NCBI GenBank assembly: GCA_021776335.1
Contig: JAJFGB010000011.1
Span: forward strand, 248,001 to 312,000
DNA from: Hyphococcus sp.
GTDB taxonomy: Bacteria > Pseudomonadota > Alphaproteobacteria > Caulobacterales > Parvularculaceae
DNA: 64,000 nt
Reading direction: 5' to 3'
The notes under the pieces were generated by a model that was given only the letters and a program-made list of their open reading frames with translations, made no database searches and had not been told where the DNA came from. Below are positions 9,132 through 19,188 of this stretch, in pieces. Position 1 is the first letter of the stretch, and each line of letters begins with the position of its first letter. Position numbers and translations under genes: made by a program.

Positions 9132-9974
9132 ATGTCCCGCATTAAAGACCGTTTTGAAAAGCTCGCCGCGGAAAATCGCGCGGCCTTCATCCCGTTCATT
9201 ATGGCCGGCGATCCCGACGAAGCGACGTCGCTCGACCTTCTCAAGAAACTACCGGGCGCCGGTGCGGACATTATCGAGCTTGGCGTTGCCTTCACCGATC
9301 CGATGGCTGATGGCCCTGCGATCCAGGCGGCCGGCCTGCGGGCTCTTAAGAGCGATCAGACGCTTAAAAAAACCCTTGATCTTGTGCGCGCCTTTCGCAC
9401 TGAAGACAGCCACACACCGATCATTTTGATGGGCTATTACAATCCATTTTACGCCTATGGCGGAGACGCTTTTTTGAAAGATGCAAAAGCCGCTGGCGTC
9501 GACGGCCTCATCATCGTTGATCTGCCACCCGAAGAAGACGCCGAACTGTGCCTACCTGCCAAGGCCGCCGGGCTCGATTTTATCCGCCTGGCGACACCCA
9601 CGACGGATGATGAGCGGCTGCCAGAGGTGGTGAAAAATATATCAGGCTTTGTCTATTATGTCTCCGTCGCCGGGATCACTGGGAAAAACGCCGGAGGTGG
9701 CGCCTCCGTCTCTGCCGCTGTCACCCGTCTCAAAGCGGCGTCTGGTCTGCCGGTGGCGGTAGGTTTCGGCGTCAAAACAGCCGAAAAAGCTCGGGAGTTT
9801 GCGGTTTTTGCAGACGCTGTGGTGGTTGGTTCCGCCCTTGTTGAAGAATTGGCGAAAAACTTAATCGAGGGGCCTCTTGAAGCAGATCGCTTCAAGACCG
9901 ATAATGCGGTTAACGCCGTATTGAGCCTCGCGAGCGATATTTCCAACGCCGTTCACACCGCGCGCATCAAATAG
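9132..9974 (+). CDS. trpA: tryptophan synthase alpha subunit
   Basis: A 280-residue TIM-barrel subunit that cleaves indole-3-glycerol phosphate to indole and glyceraldehyde-3-phosphate and passes indole to TrpB. The catalytic glutamate and aspartate are visible in [22 protein letters not shown] and [25 protein letters not shown] and [11 protein letters not shown] form the phosphate site. CGGAG lies 7 bases upstream of the ATG. trpB is not in the window directly upstream, as it usually is; an M20 peptidase takes that position. It leads a trpA-accD-folC cluster in the order known from many proteobacteria. Confidence 0.96.
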   Translation: MSRIKDRFEKLAAENRAAFIPFIMAGDPDEATSLDLLKKLPGAGADIIELGVAFTDPMADGPAIQAAGLRALKSDQTLKKTLDLVRAFRTEDSHTPIILMGYYNPFYAYGGDAFLKDAKAAGVDGLIIVDLPPEEDAELCLPAKAAGLDFIRLATPTTDDERLPEVVKNISGFVYYVSVAGITGKNAGGGASVSAAVTRLKAASGLPVAVGFGVKTAEKAREFAVFADAVVVGSALVEELAKNLIEGPLEADRFKTDNAVNAVLSLASDISNAVHTARIK

Positions 9975-10008
9975 TCCGGCCAAAGCGCCAGGAGAGTACA
10001 TTCAGACC

Positions 10009-10947
10009 ATGAGTTGGCTTTCAAATATTCCCCCCGGCATCAAAAATATCTTTAAACGTGAAGATGACGGAAACGATACGCTGTGGACGAAATGCGGCGG
10101 CTGCGGCGAGATGATCTTCCAGCACGATCTCGATGCCGCTCATCAGGTTTGTTCATCGTGTCATCATCATTTGCCGATCGGCCCAGCCGAGCGGCTGGCG
10201 ATGCTGTTCGATGATGGCGCCTACGAGCTGATTGACGTTCCGGAGCCAGTTACTGATCCGTTGAAGTTTCGCGACGAAAAGAAATATGTCGACCGGCTGA
10301 AAGATTACCGCAAAAAAACCGGCCAGCAGGATGCTATGCAAGTCGCCAGTGGGACCATCGACGGCGCCGCCGCAATCGTTGCGGTACAAAATTTTAAATT
10401 CATGGGCGGCTCCATGGGCATGGCGCTTGGCGAAGCGATGTTGAAGGCTGCCGAACAGGCGGTCGCGCGCCGCGCGCCACTAATCATATTTTCCGCTTCC
10501 GGCGGCGCACGCATGCAGGAGGGGATTTTGTCTCTGATGCAGATGCCGCGCACGACGCTTGCTGTGCAAATGGTGAAAGAGGCAAAGCTACCCTATATCG
10601 TTGTGTTGACCCACCCAACGACAGGCGGCGTTACCGCTTCCTATGCGATGCTGGGCGACGTCAATCTTGCAGAACCGGGAGCGCTCATCGGGTTCGCGGG
10701 CCCTCGCGTCATTGAGCAGACAATCCGGGAAAAACTACCGGAGGGATTCCAGCGTTCAGAGTTTCTTGAGCAAAAGGGCATGGTCGATATTGTTGTCCAT
10801 CGTCACAAGATCAAAGAAGCGCTGTCAAAACTAGTGCGTGTCCTGACCAAAGAGCGCCGTCAGGCGCCCGTGTCGAATGTTGCGGCGATCGAGCCGCCAA
10901 AAACAGCGCCCGTAGCGCCGGTTCAGCTGGATAAAGCGGCTGAATAG
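10009..10947 (+). CDS. accD: acetyl-CoA carboxylase carboxyltransferase beta subunit
   Basis: A 312-residue beta subunit of acetyl-CoA carboxyltransferase, which makes malonyl-CoA for fatty-acid synthesis. The N-terminal zinc ribbon is complete: CGGCGEM and CSSCHHH (two C-x2-C pairs near residues 28 and 47). The crotonase-fold signature SASGGARMQEGILSLMQM and GGVTASYAMLGDVNLAEPGALIGFAGPRVIEQT follow. Length is normal. It sits 34 bp after trpA and 11 bp before folC, so the three are probably one operon. Confidence 0.97.
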   Translation: MSWLSNIPPGIKNIFKREDDGNDTLWTKCGGCGEMIFQHDLDAAHQVCSSCHHHLPIGPAERLAMLFDDGAYELIDVPEPVTDPLKFRDEKKYVDRLKDYRKKTGQQDAMQVASGTIDGAAAIVAVQNFKFMGGSMGMALGEAMLKAAEQAVARRAPLIIFSASGGARMQEGILSLMQMPRTTLAVQMVKEAKLPYIVVLTHPTTGGVTASYAMLGDVNLAEPGALIGFAGPRVIEQTIREKLPEGFQRSEFLEQKGMVDIVVHRHKIKEALSKLVRVLTKERRQAPVSNVAAIEPPKTAPVAPVQLDKAAE

Positions 10948-10958
10948 AAGGTTTTCCA

Positions 10959-12260
10959 TTGTCTGAAGTTGAAGCGGTTTTGGCGCGCCTTGCGGAACGC
11001 CGGCCCCGGATCATTGATTTGTCTCTGAACCGGATGGTGACCGCGCTTGCGCGTCTTGGTGATCCCCACAAGCATCTGCCGCCTGTTTTCCATGTTGCTG
11101 GCACGAACGGGAAGGGTTCGACCATCGCTTTTCTTCGGGCCATCCTGGAAGCAGCGGGAAAGAGCGTTCATGTTTATACCTCGCCACATCTGGTGCGTTT
11201 TAACGAACGGATTGTTGTTGCGGGCAAAGAAATTTCCGATGCTGCGCTGATCGATCTCCTGGAGCGCTGCGAAGACCATGTTGGCGATACCCAGCTTACC
11301 TATTTCGAGGCGACGACCTGCGCGGCGTTTCTGGCTTTTGCAGAAACGCCGGCTGATTATGCAATTATTGAGGTCGGGCTCGGCGGGCGGCTCGATGCCA
11401 CAAATGTCTTTTCCAAGCCTTTGGCGACAGTGGCCACGGCAGTTGATCTCGATCATCAACAGTTCCTCGGCGAGACGCTTTCCGTCATAGCGTCTGAAAA
11501 GGCCGGGATTTTCCGTAACAGCGTTCCAGCGGTAATCGCGCCGCAATCACCGGATGTGATGGCGGTTCTTGAAGAGCGTGCGCGAGAGGCTGGTGCGCCG
11601 ATCCATGCATTCGGCATGCAATGGAATGCCTATGTTGAACATGGCCGCATGATTTATCAGGGCGAAAATTCCCTTGCGGATCTCGATCTGCCGCGCCTTG
11701 CAGGCGCTCATCAAATTGAGAATGCGGGAACGGCGATCGCGGCAATCAATGCTGCGGGGCTTGTGATCGACGATGCAATACTGTCATCGGGGCTGGTTTC
11801 TGCGCATTGGCCGGCGCGTATGCAGCGCTTAACACGCGGCCCGCTGGTTGATCTTGCCGGCAGTTTGCTAGGTGAGGCGCCGGAAATCTGGCTTGATGGC
11901 GGTCATAACCCGCATGCGGGTCGTGCTGTGGCGCGGGCGCTGGCGGATATGGAGGAACGCAATGCGCGTCCGTTGATGATGATTGCCGGCATGCAGGCTA
12001 ACAAGGACGCTGTGGGATATTTCGCTCCCCTTGTTGGTATTGTTTCAGAGATTTTCGCTGTTGCCGCCAGCAATGAGGGCGTTGCATCCTCCGAAGAAGT
12101 TGAATTAGCGGCCCGCTCTGCGGGACATGTCGTCAAAGCCTGCGCTACACTGGAACAGGCGATGCGCCTGGCCTGCGCACACAAAGAAAACAAGCCGCCA
12201 AGAATATTGATCGGCGGCTCGCTTTATCTTGCAGGGGAAGTTCTAAAGACGCATTCCTAG
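10959..12260 (+). CDS. folC: bifunctional folylpolyglutamate / dihydrofolate synthase
   Basis: A 433-residue Mur-ligase-family enzyme that adds L-glutamate to dihydropteroate and tetrahydrofolate. The P-loop reads VAGTNGKGST near residue 50, followed by the FolC signature YTSPHLVRFNERIVV and IIEVGLGGRLDATN. The C-terminal ligase domain has EIWLDGGHNPHAG. The start is a TTG at 10959, supported by GAAGG about 8 bases upstream and by alignment of the first helix with the family. It ends 17 bp from the convergent trxA stop. Confidence 0.95.
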   Translation: MSEVEAVLARLAERRPRIIDLSLNRMVTALARLGDPHKHLPPVFHVAGTNGKGSTIAFLRAILEAAGKSVHVYTSPHLVRFNERIVVAGKEISDAALIDLLERCEDHVGDTQLTYFEATTCAAFLAFAETPADYAIIEVGLGGRLDATNVFSKPLATVATAVDLDHQQFLGETLSVIASEKAGIFRNSVPAVIAPQSPDVMAVLEERAREAGAPIHAFGMQWNAYVEHGRMIYQGENSLADLDLPRLAGAHQIENAGTAIAAINAAGLVIDDAILSSGLVSAHWPARMQRLTRGPLVDLAGSLLGEAPEIWLDGGHNPHAGRAVARALADMEERNARPLMMIAGMQANKDAVGYFAPLVGIVSEIFAVAASNEGVASSEEVELAARSAGHVVKACATLEQAMRLACAHKENKPPRILIGGSLYLAGEVLKTHS

Positions 12261-12277
12261 AGCGTGACCAAGTTTAT

Positions 12278-12607
12278 TTAAGCGTCGTTCAACACTTGAT
12301 TGACCCAGGCGACGAGTTGACCTTTGGGTGCCGCGCCAACCTTGGTCGCCGTAAGCTCGCCATCGCGGAATATCATCATCGTCGGAATGCCGCGCACGCC
12401 GAACTTGCCAGGCGTCTCAGGGTTGTCGTCGATATTGATCTTCGCGACGGTTAATTTGCCTGCATATTCCTCTGAGATTTCTTCAAGCGCTGGCCCAATC
12501 TGTTTGCAGGGCCCACACCATTCAGCCCAGAAATCAACGAGTACGACTTCGCCGGAATCGATTACGTCGCTTGCAAAACTTGAATCGGTAACTGCTTTGG
12601 AGGCCAT
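12278..12607 (-). CDS. trxA: thioredoxin
   Basis: A 109-residue cytoplasmic dithiol oxidoreductase. The active site [11 protein letters not shown] (W-C-G-P-C-K) and the cis-proline loop [10 protein letters not shown] are intact, and the whole protein is one thioredoxin fold. The start is taken at ATG 12607, giving the standard length; a GTG at 12619 would add four residues. It follows addA by 69 bp on the same strand, so it may be the last gene of the tsaE-to-addA transcript or have its own promoter in that gap. Confidence 0.96.
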   Translation of the reverse strand: MASKAVTDSSFASDVIDSGEVVLVDFWAEWCGPCKQIGPALEEISEEYAGKLTVAKINIDDNPETPGKFGVRGIPTMMIFRDGELTATKVGAAPKGQLVAWVNQVLNDA

Positions 12608-12676
12608 GGTTTTTCTCACTATTATAGGGCGCTGAGCCTGAACTGATGCGTGAAGATAAGGCCTGTTATGCGCAAA

Positions 12677-15600
12677 TCAACCCACTGTCACATAGCGCGC
12701 GAAAGCGTGATCCATGAGCGCTGCTGGTATGGCCATAAGGCGTGCGTCATAGGTCCACAAAAGTGCACATTCGATCTGATGATCGGGATAGATTTCCTGA
12801 AGGAGGGCTCGATAGGTCGCCATCTGCGCAATGTAGTTAGGGTCGGCCTCTTCAATGTCATCCGGTGGCGGACGGTTCGTTTTATAGTCCACGACAAGAA
12901 TTTTGTTGTCGTTGATCACCAGCCTGTCGATCTGGCCCGAAAACGTTAAGCCTTTCGGCACACCCGCTGGGGCCCCTGCAATGGAAACTTCTGCGCGCGA
13001 TCCAGGCGCGAATACTGGGGCGAATGCAGTGTCTCCGAGGATCGTCAGCACCTCATCACGCCAACGCGTGCGTTCATGGTCATCTACGCCGGGCGCCAAG
13101 CGTTGCAAAAGTTGACCCGCTGCCTCGCGCCTATCGTCTTCATCAAGATCGGGCAGCAATTCGAGGAGGCGGTGAAGCGTCCGTCCACGGAAATATCGAT
13201 CATAAGACCTGGAGGGAGAATAAGCGGCGCCTTGCTCGGAAAGCGTTTCTTCGCCGCCATTTTCATCAACAAGGTGCGAGGGCGCTAGCAGTTTAGGAGC
13301 GCTTTCAGGGCGTGCCTGTATGTGCAGCCATTGCGGCGCGTCGCTCGCTACCGCTGCTGGTGGCGGGTCCGCCCGGTCGGGTTCCACGGTTTGCGCGCAG
13401 GTAATGCGCTGGATCGGTTCGTTGCCGAGCGGCCAAGCCGGGTCGGCTTCGGTTTCCACCTGGCTTTGAAGGCGATCAAAAGCGTCCAGTGCGAGGGAAT
13501 GCCAGCTTTTCATGCGCTTTTCTTTGGCGGTTGGATTTTTGTCATTCCCCATTTCGACACCGCAAATATAAAGCTGATCTCTTGCCCGCGTGGCGGCGAC
13601 ATAGAGGAGCCGGCGATATTCTTCATACGCCCTGCGCGTTTTTTCCTCGCGGGCATCAGCCGTTACACCAATGTCACGGTCCTTCGAGCCGACAAGGACG
13701 GGGAGTTTGCCCTGGCGTTCGCGATGTTCAGGATCACGCATTAATTCGAAGACCGGGCCAATCCTCTGCAGATTTACGCTGCGCTGTGCATCTATGAGGA
13801 AAACAATATTCGACTCCAGCCCTTTGGCGCCATGGACGGTCATCACGCGCACGGCGCCGCTTTCGCGTTCCATCTCGCGTTTGATATCGCCAGCGTTATT
13901 TTCAAACCAATGGACGAAAGCGCGCAAGGACCGCGGGTTCGCATTTTCAAATTGCAGCGCTTGGCGCAATAACTCGTCGACTGCATCTCTTGCTGCGACG
14001 CCGAGGCGTGTATAGAGCGCAGTTCGCCCTGACGGTGTCGCGCCTTCCAGGATATGCGCAAAAAAAGCAACCGGCCCGTCTTTTTGTGCAATGGCGCGGG
14101 CGTGCTGGATCGCTCGAAATACCGCGCCCCATTCTTCACGCTCGGCGCTTCGGTCGAGAAGCGCCATCCAGAGCGTCTGACCATCCGGTCGGGGATGGGC
14201 CAACTCAAAAAGCGCGTCATCGTCAAAGCCGAAGAACGGGCTTTTTAATATTTCTGCCAAAGACAAATCGTCGCCTGGGGTGAGCGCCGCTCTGGCAAAA
14301 GCAAGAAGGTCCTCGACTGACGGATCTTCGAGTAGCTTTAGCCTGTCAGCGCCGGCGACAGGAACACCGGCGCGCGCCAGTGAGCGGATAATTTCGTCAA
14401 ACAGTCGTCCGCGACTTTGAACGAGCACCATGATATCGTCTGGTTTAATTGGACGGTCTTTTGACAGGAGTTTTGTTTTTTCTCGCAGCCAACCGTCAAT
14501 TGTGTTGGCAATGCGATCACTTAGCACCCGTACGGGGTGATCCTCGGCAGGCGCGTCTACTGGTGCATCCCATGGATCCGGGTTTTGTTTTTCGGATCGC
14601 GGCGTCAGCGGCCAAAGCTCAACCAGGCCTGCGCAACCGACGCGAATAGCGTCGTGAGTTGGGATTGGATAGTCGCCAAGACCCTCCGCCGTCTCTGGAT
14701 CCGCAAAAAGCGCATCAACAAAAGAAAGAATCGCGGTTGTTGTTCTGAAAGAAAGGGTCAGAGGAACATTTTTGTAGTCTGATACCGCACTGATTTGTCT
14801 GCCGAGGTCGTGTTCTTTTTCGGCGAACAGGCCTGCGTCGGCGCCCTGGAAGGAATAGATCGACTGTTTGATGTCCCCAACGGCAAAAAATGTCCGGTCA
14901 GCTCCGCGTGCGCCGGCGCCGCTAAAAAACTCTCTCAGCGGCGCCTCGATTACGGCCCATTGGCCGGGGCTGGTATCTTGCGCTTCGTCAATCAGGATAT
15001 GATCAATGCCCTGATCAAGCTTGTACATGATCCACGCGGCATCTGAGCTGGCAAACAGGCGTTGAGCGCCCATAATCAGATCGTCAAAATCAAGCGCGGC
15101 ACGCGCTGCTTTTGCTCCACGATAATTTTCCGTCAAGGTCGACAAAAGCATGAGATAGGCTGTCGTGTCCTGCAACAAAATCGCTGCCTTCACTGCCTCG
15201 TTCTTTGAAGTGAACTGCTGCTCCAGATCGAGTAGATAATCATTGACCCAAGGCGCCTCTCTCTCGGTTATTTTGTCGCTATATTTAGCGCGAGGCGCAC
15301 CATCGGATTTAAAAAACAGTTTCTTCAGGTATAACCACTGTTCTTCAGGTGATGCAGCCGTCAGGAAGTTTTGAAGCGGCGTTGCGCAACGGTTTTGCGC
15401 ATTTTTGCCACTGGCCGCGAGCGCGCCCTGTGCTTCAGTCAATCTTGACCGGGAAAGCGTTCCAAGGAAGGCGTCTTTGATGGTTGCTTCACTCACGGCG
15501 GGGTCAGCGCCCAGTTCCGCCGCGATTGCGGCGATAACGCCAGCAAATCCGTTGTGTAGTGCAACCGTCTTTTCAAAATCCGTATTGCGTTGCGCAGCGC

Positions 15601-16192
15601 TGATAAGCAGTGCGCGTAAATCTCGCTCATTGCGGTTGGCGCCAAGCCGGGCAAAAGCGTCGTTGAGCAGCATGTCTTCAAGAGCATCAGCAGCAACTTC
15701 GTTGAGCGCTTCATCGATCATCAACCGCGTTTCACCATCCTCAAGAACCGTAAAACCCGGTGGAACGCCTGCCTCCAATGGAAATCGCCGCAGGATACTC
15801 TCGCAAAACGCGTGAATGGTTTGAATCTTCAGTCCGCCGGGTGTTTCCAGAGCTTGTGCGAAGAGCCGGCGTGTCACTGCCAACTCTGAACTACTTCGAC
15901 GACGGGCGCCTTTGCCTTCAAGCTCATTCAGCTTTCCTTGCAGCGTGTCGTCGTCGCTCAGAGTCCAGGCGCCAAGCACATCAAAAAGGCGTTCTGACAT
16001 TTCCGCCGCGGCGGCCTTGGTAAATGTGATGCAAAGAATCTTTTCGGGCTTGGTTTTCGTCAGCAACAGCCGTGCGACTCGATTGATCAACAAATGAGTT
16101 TTCCCAGACCCGGCATTTGCCATAACAAATACCGATCGCGCCGGGTGGGCGGCGACCCGCTGCGCCTCAACTGTCTGGTCAAAAGGGCTCAT
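12677..16192 (-). CDS. addA: double-strand break repair helicase-nuclease AddA
   Basis: An 1171-residue UvrD-type helicase plus RecB-type nuclease; with AddB it resects double-strand ends before RecA loading. Helicase motif I is VMANAGSGKTHLLINRV near residue 25, motif II is LIDEAQDTSPGQW, motif III VGDIKQSIYSFQGAD, and motif V/VI MTVHGAKGLE and RLLYVAATRAR. The C-terminal nuclease shows GQIDRLVINDNKILVVDYKTN with the D-x-K pair. It starts in a 4-bp ATGA overlap with the addB stop, implying translational coupling. All motifs are intact, so it should be active. Confidence 0.96.
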   Translation of the reverse strand: MSPFDQTVEAQRVAAHPARSVFVMANAGSGKTHLLINRVARLLLTKTKPEKILCITFTKAAAAEMSERLFDVLGAWTLSDDDTLQGKLNELEGKGARRRSSSELAVTRRLFAQALETPGGLKIQTIHAFCESILRRFPLEAGVPPGFTVLEDGETRLMIDEALNEVAADALEDMLLNDAFARLGANRNERDLRALLISAAQRNTDFEKTVALHNGFAGVIAAIAAELGADPAVSEATIKDAFLGTLSRSRLTEAQGALAASGKNAQNRCATPLQNFLTAASPEEQWLYLKKLFFKSDGAPRAKYSDKITEREAPWVNDYLLDLEQQFTSKNEAVKAAILLQDTTAYLMLLSTLTENYRGAKAARAALDFDDLIMGAQRLFASSDAAWIMYKLDQGIDHILIDEAQDTSPGQWAVIEAPLREFFSGAGARGADRTFFAVGDIKQSIYSFQGADAGLFAEKEHDLGRQISAVSDYKNVPLTLSFRTTTAILSFVDALFADPETAEGLGDYPIPTHDAIRVGCAGLVELWPLTPRSEKQNPDPWDAPVDAPAEDHPVRVLSDRIANTIDGWLREKTKLLSKDRPIKPDDIMVLVQSRGRLFDEIIRSLARAGVPVAGADRLKLLEDPSVEDLLAFARAALTPGDDLSLAEILKSPFFGFDDDALFELAHPRPDGQTLWMALLDRSAEREEWGAVFRAIQHARAIAQKDGPVAFFAHILEGATPSGRTALYTRLGVAARDAVDELLRQALQFENANPRSLRAFVHWFENNAGDIKREMERESGAVRVMTVHGAKGLESNIVFLIDAQRSVNLQRIGPVFELMRDPEHRERQGKLPVLVGSKDRDIGVTADAREEKTRRAYEEYRRLLYVAATRARDQLYICGVEMGNDKNPTAKEKRMKSWHSLALDAFDRLQSQVETEADPAWPLGNEPIQRITCAQTVEPDRADPPPAAVASDAPQWLHIQARPESAPKLLAPSHLVDENGGEETLSEQGAAYSPSRSYDRYFRGRTLHRLLELLPDLDEDDRREAAGQLLQRLAPGVDDHERTRWRDEVLTILGDTAFAPVFAPGSRAEVSIAGAPAGVPKGLTFSGQIDRLVINDNKILVVDYKTNRPPPDDIEEADPNYIAQMATYRALLQEIYPDHQIECALLWTYDARLMAIPAALMDHAFARYVTVG

Positions 16193-19188
16193 TCGTCGCC
16201 GCCTGTGGCGTTGCGCTCACGCCGCCGCGCCAGATGGTTGTAGTCGCCATAGTCGTCGACAAATTGCGGGCGCGGTTGGGACAGATAAGCAGTGTCAGGG
16301 TTGTCATAGTGGTTGAGCAACTCAAACAGGCGCTCCCGAATTGTTGCAATAATCGATTGTGCGTCGGCGCCCTCGACGATTGTATCGACGGTTTTCGATG
16401 CGGATCTGCGCAAAACGCGGACATATTCGAAACCGCAGACCGGCGCTGGCCCGAGTTTCCTGAATCCGCCATTTTCGATAATCATGCCGGTGAGCGGCAA
16501 TTGCGGGTTAATGGTTTTCGTTTGGGCAAGGCTCGGCGTTGATCCTGTTTTGTAGTCGATGACATAGGCTGCGCCATCACGGTGTTGATCAATCCGGTCT
16601 GCGCGCGCTGCGAGGCTGAAAGCGCGACCACCATTGGTGAACTTCCATTTGCCGGTTTCCTCAAGGACAACCGGGTCGCCAATCTCGCGATGCGCCGCGT
16701 CCCAATGCGCCAGCCAGTCAAAAGCGTCTTGCGCGGCGCGGTTCCAGAAGGCGCGGTGATCTTTCGTCAGACCAAAACTTTCGCCTCTGTGCTCATAAAG
16801 CGCGGTGAGGGCGGTGATTCGATCCGCATGGCTGGCTGGCGGGGATGCTGCGGCATAGTCGTGGAGAACGGCGTGAAAGAGATTGCCAAGATGCCGATTG
16901 TCGAAGGGTTCGTCCAGGTGGTCCATTTTGCGCAATCGCAAAATATATCGCGCGTAAATTGCATAGGGGTCGCGCAGGAGTTTTTCGATCTGCGTGACAT
17001 AAAAGTCGGTTGGACGAGATCGAAGGGGCGGCGTTGGCCGGGGTGCGCTGATCCAGATTGGCGCCGCAGGTTCATCAAGCGCATCAGCCAGCTTTTCATA
17101 AGTGCTGGTACGGTCAATCACTGTCAGCGCTTTCGCGCCATTCAAAATGTTCTTCAGGCGAACAATCCAGCGCGAGGGTTTTGCTGGTTTGCCGCCGGAT
17201 CGCGCAGCACGTGTCATCATTACGGCAGGCGCTGCGGAGAGTTGGGCAAAGTCATGAGCGGCAAGGCCAATGCGTCGTTCCGGTGACGGAAGTCCCAGCG
17301 CCTGCCGCATCGGACGCGACAGAAACGGATCAATCGCAGCTTCGCGTGGCCAGACGCCTTCATTAAGCCCGCCCAATATCACCAAATCGGTTGTTTGCAG
17401 CCGGGCTTCCAAGGGGCCGAGAATGAAAAGGCGGGGATGGGCGGGCGCCTGTCTTCTGACAACAGCGCCTGCAATCAGTCGGGTGAAGATTTCTGCATAA
17501 TCTTCGGATTGGTCATGCGTGATTTGTGCAAGACCGTCCTGAAATTGTGCAAGCAAGCTGGCCCCGGCTTCGCCATCCTCACCGCGCCACAGCCGGCTTG
17601 GCCCCTTTGCTTCGGCGGTTGCGGCGAGGTTTTCAGCAATTGTGAGGTGAGCTGCAAAGCGCTGAACGAAGGAAGCGGGTTCATTGGGCCAATCATTGAT
17701 GATCTGCGCGATATCTTCGAGCAGTGCATTCACATCATCGTTGGAAACTTTGCTTTCGGATATTTTCTTCCTTAGGCCGGCAATACCGCGGGCTGGTTTA
17801 AGCCCGCGCAGAGCGGCGTCAAAAGCCGCCACGGCATTTTGTTTTTGCTGGCTGGAAAGCGCGCCGCCAAACAATGAATGATCCATCAGCGCCATAAGGC
17901 TAACCGGATTAGCGATATCCATGAGCCATTGCGCAGTGAGTCGCAAATATGTCCCGCAAGGCGTGTTGGCGAAAGGAACGCCGGCAGAATCATCAATTGC
18001 AACGTCCCAACGGCGCATCTTCATCGAAACACGCCTGGCGAGGTCACGGTCCGGTGTGACCAGCATGGCGGTCTTTTTGTTGTCCTCAATTGTTGCGCGC
18101 ATTTTGAGCGCTATCGCGGCCGCCTCGCGGTCTTCGTCCGCCGCTTCGACGAATTCCACATTGGAAAGCGCTTCAACGACACCGCCGCCCTCCGCCGCCG
18201 CCGCCCAGTTTCGCCAATCATCAGAAGCGTCCGCCGGACGCAATGCGACCGAGATCAAAGAGGCGCGATCGTCGACCGTTTGATCAACCTTGGTCGTCTG
18301 CGGCCATGGCGCTACATCGCTGCGTGACAATTCCAGCGCGGTTAGCAGTGCTTTTAGACCGCTTTGGGGATGTGGTTCATCGACCGCGTCCCAGATCCGC
18401 TGCGATGCCGCGACGTCGAGGCCCGGCAGCACAACGCAGCCCATGGGCAGGTTTGAAACGACTTTCATCATGCGGGCGACGGCGGGCGTGGAGCCTGTGG
18501 TGCCCGCAACAATGACAGGGTTTTGCGGCGGCGCTTGCCGCCAGCGCTGCGTTTGGCGGTCGATCAGTTTGACCCGGCGTTCCGCGGGATCCATCAAATC
18601 GCATTCAGCCAAATAGGCTGGCCAGCTTTCCGTAATGATCGAAAGAAAATTTAAAGAATGGCGCCAATGGGCTGCGAGCGCTTCGGGCACAATATGTTCC
18701 AGGGCGCACGCATTTACTTCCTCCGTATAAAGAGAGTCAAGTAATTTCCCCAACTCGTCTGCCGCTGCGATGGCGCCAGCCCAACGTCTTTGGCCATCAA
18801 AGAAGATTTTGTCCTTCTGGGCGACCAATTTTGCCAGAGCGAGACGCCGTTGCGACGTTGATATCGCCGGCGGCAATTCGATTTCATCTGCAGCATCGCC
18901 GTCAAAAATGATAAATTCATCTTCGTCGACATCGCCAAGCGCTCTGATGCGCGGCAAGAGGCTGGCCCGCCCGCCGGGCGCGGTTTTAATAAAGGCGTTG
19001 GTGAGGGCTCTTGTGGCGCGGCGCGTGGGGAGGAAAATTGTGCTGTCGGAAACGTTAAAATGACGTTGGTCGGCCAAAGCTGTGCGTAGCGCCAGAGTGA
19101 AATCAGTCAAAAAAGGCCGGCCGGGGGCGATTGAAAAAAATCGCGGACGCGCTGCGGCAAAAATATTGTCGGAATCGGCCCGCGTCAT
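16189..19188 (-). CDS. addB: double-strand break repair protein AddB (alphaproteobacterial type)
   Basis: A 999-residue partner of AddA with an inactivated helicase-like fold and a C-terminal nuclease. The N-terminus has FLPTRRATRALTNAF where Walker A would be, as usual for alphaproteobacterial AddB. The nuclease core is RADRIDQHRDGAAYVIDYKTGSTP near residue 890. The start at ATG 19188 is set by a 4-bp ATGA overlap with the murU stop; a further in-frame codon at 19251 lies inside murU and is unlikely. It ends in a 4-bp overlap with addA. Confidence 0.93.
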   Translation of the reverse strand: MTRADSDNIFAAARPRFFSIAPGRPFLTDFTLALRTALADQRHFNVSDSTIFLPTRRATRALTNAFIKTAPGGRASLLPRIRALGDVDEDEFIIFDGDAADEIELPPAISTSQRRLALAKLVAQKDKIFFDGQRRWAGAIAAADELGKLLDSLYTEEVNACALEHIVPEALAAHWRHSLNFLSIITESWPAYLAECDLMDPAERRVKLIDRQTQRWRQAPPQNPVIVAGTTGSTPAVARMMKVVSNLPMGCVVLPGLDVAASQRIWDAVDEPHPQSGLKALLTALELSRSDVAPWPQTTKVDQTVDDRASLISVALRPADASDDWRNWAAAAEGGGVVEALSNVEFVEAADEDREAAAIALKMRATIEDNKKTAMLVTPDRDLARRVSMKMRRWDVAIDDSAGVPFANTPCGTYLRLTAQWLMDIANPVSLMALMDHSLFGGALSSQQKQNAVAAFDAALRGLKPARGIAGLRKKISESKVSNDDVNALLEDIAQIINDWPNEPASFVQRFAAHLTIAENLAATAEAKGPSRLWRGEDGEAGASLLAQFQDGLAQITHDQSEDYAEIFTRLIAGAVVRRQAPAHPRLFILGPLEARLQTTDLVILGGLNEGVWPREAAIDPFLSRPMRQALGLPSPERRIGLAAHDFAQLSAAPAVMMTRAARSGGKPAKPSRWIVRLKNILNGAKALTVIDRTSTYEKLADALDEPAAPIWISAPRPTPPLRSRPTDFYVTQIEKLLRDPYAIYARYILRLRKMDHLDEPFDNRHLGNLFHAVLHDYAAASPPASHADRITALTALYEHRGESFGLTKDHRAFWNRAAQDAFDWLAHWDAAHREIGDPVVLEETGKWKFTNGGRAFSLAARADRIDQHRDGAAYVIDYKTGSTPSLAQTKTINPQLPLTGMIIENGGFRKLGPAPVCGFEYVRVLRRSASKTVDTIVEGADAQSIIATIRERLFELLNHYDNPDTAYLSQPRPQFVDDYGDYNHLARRRERNATGGDE

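Noticed and set aside
12261-12277. Search for a terminator between folC and trxA
   Set aside because: The 17-bp gap between convergent stops holds no stem-loop with a T-run.
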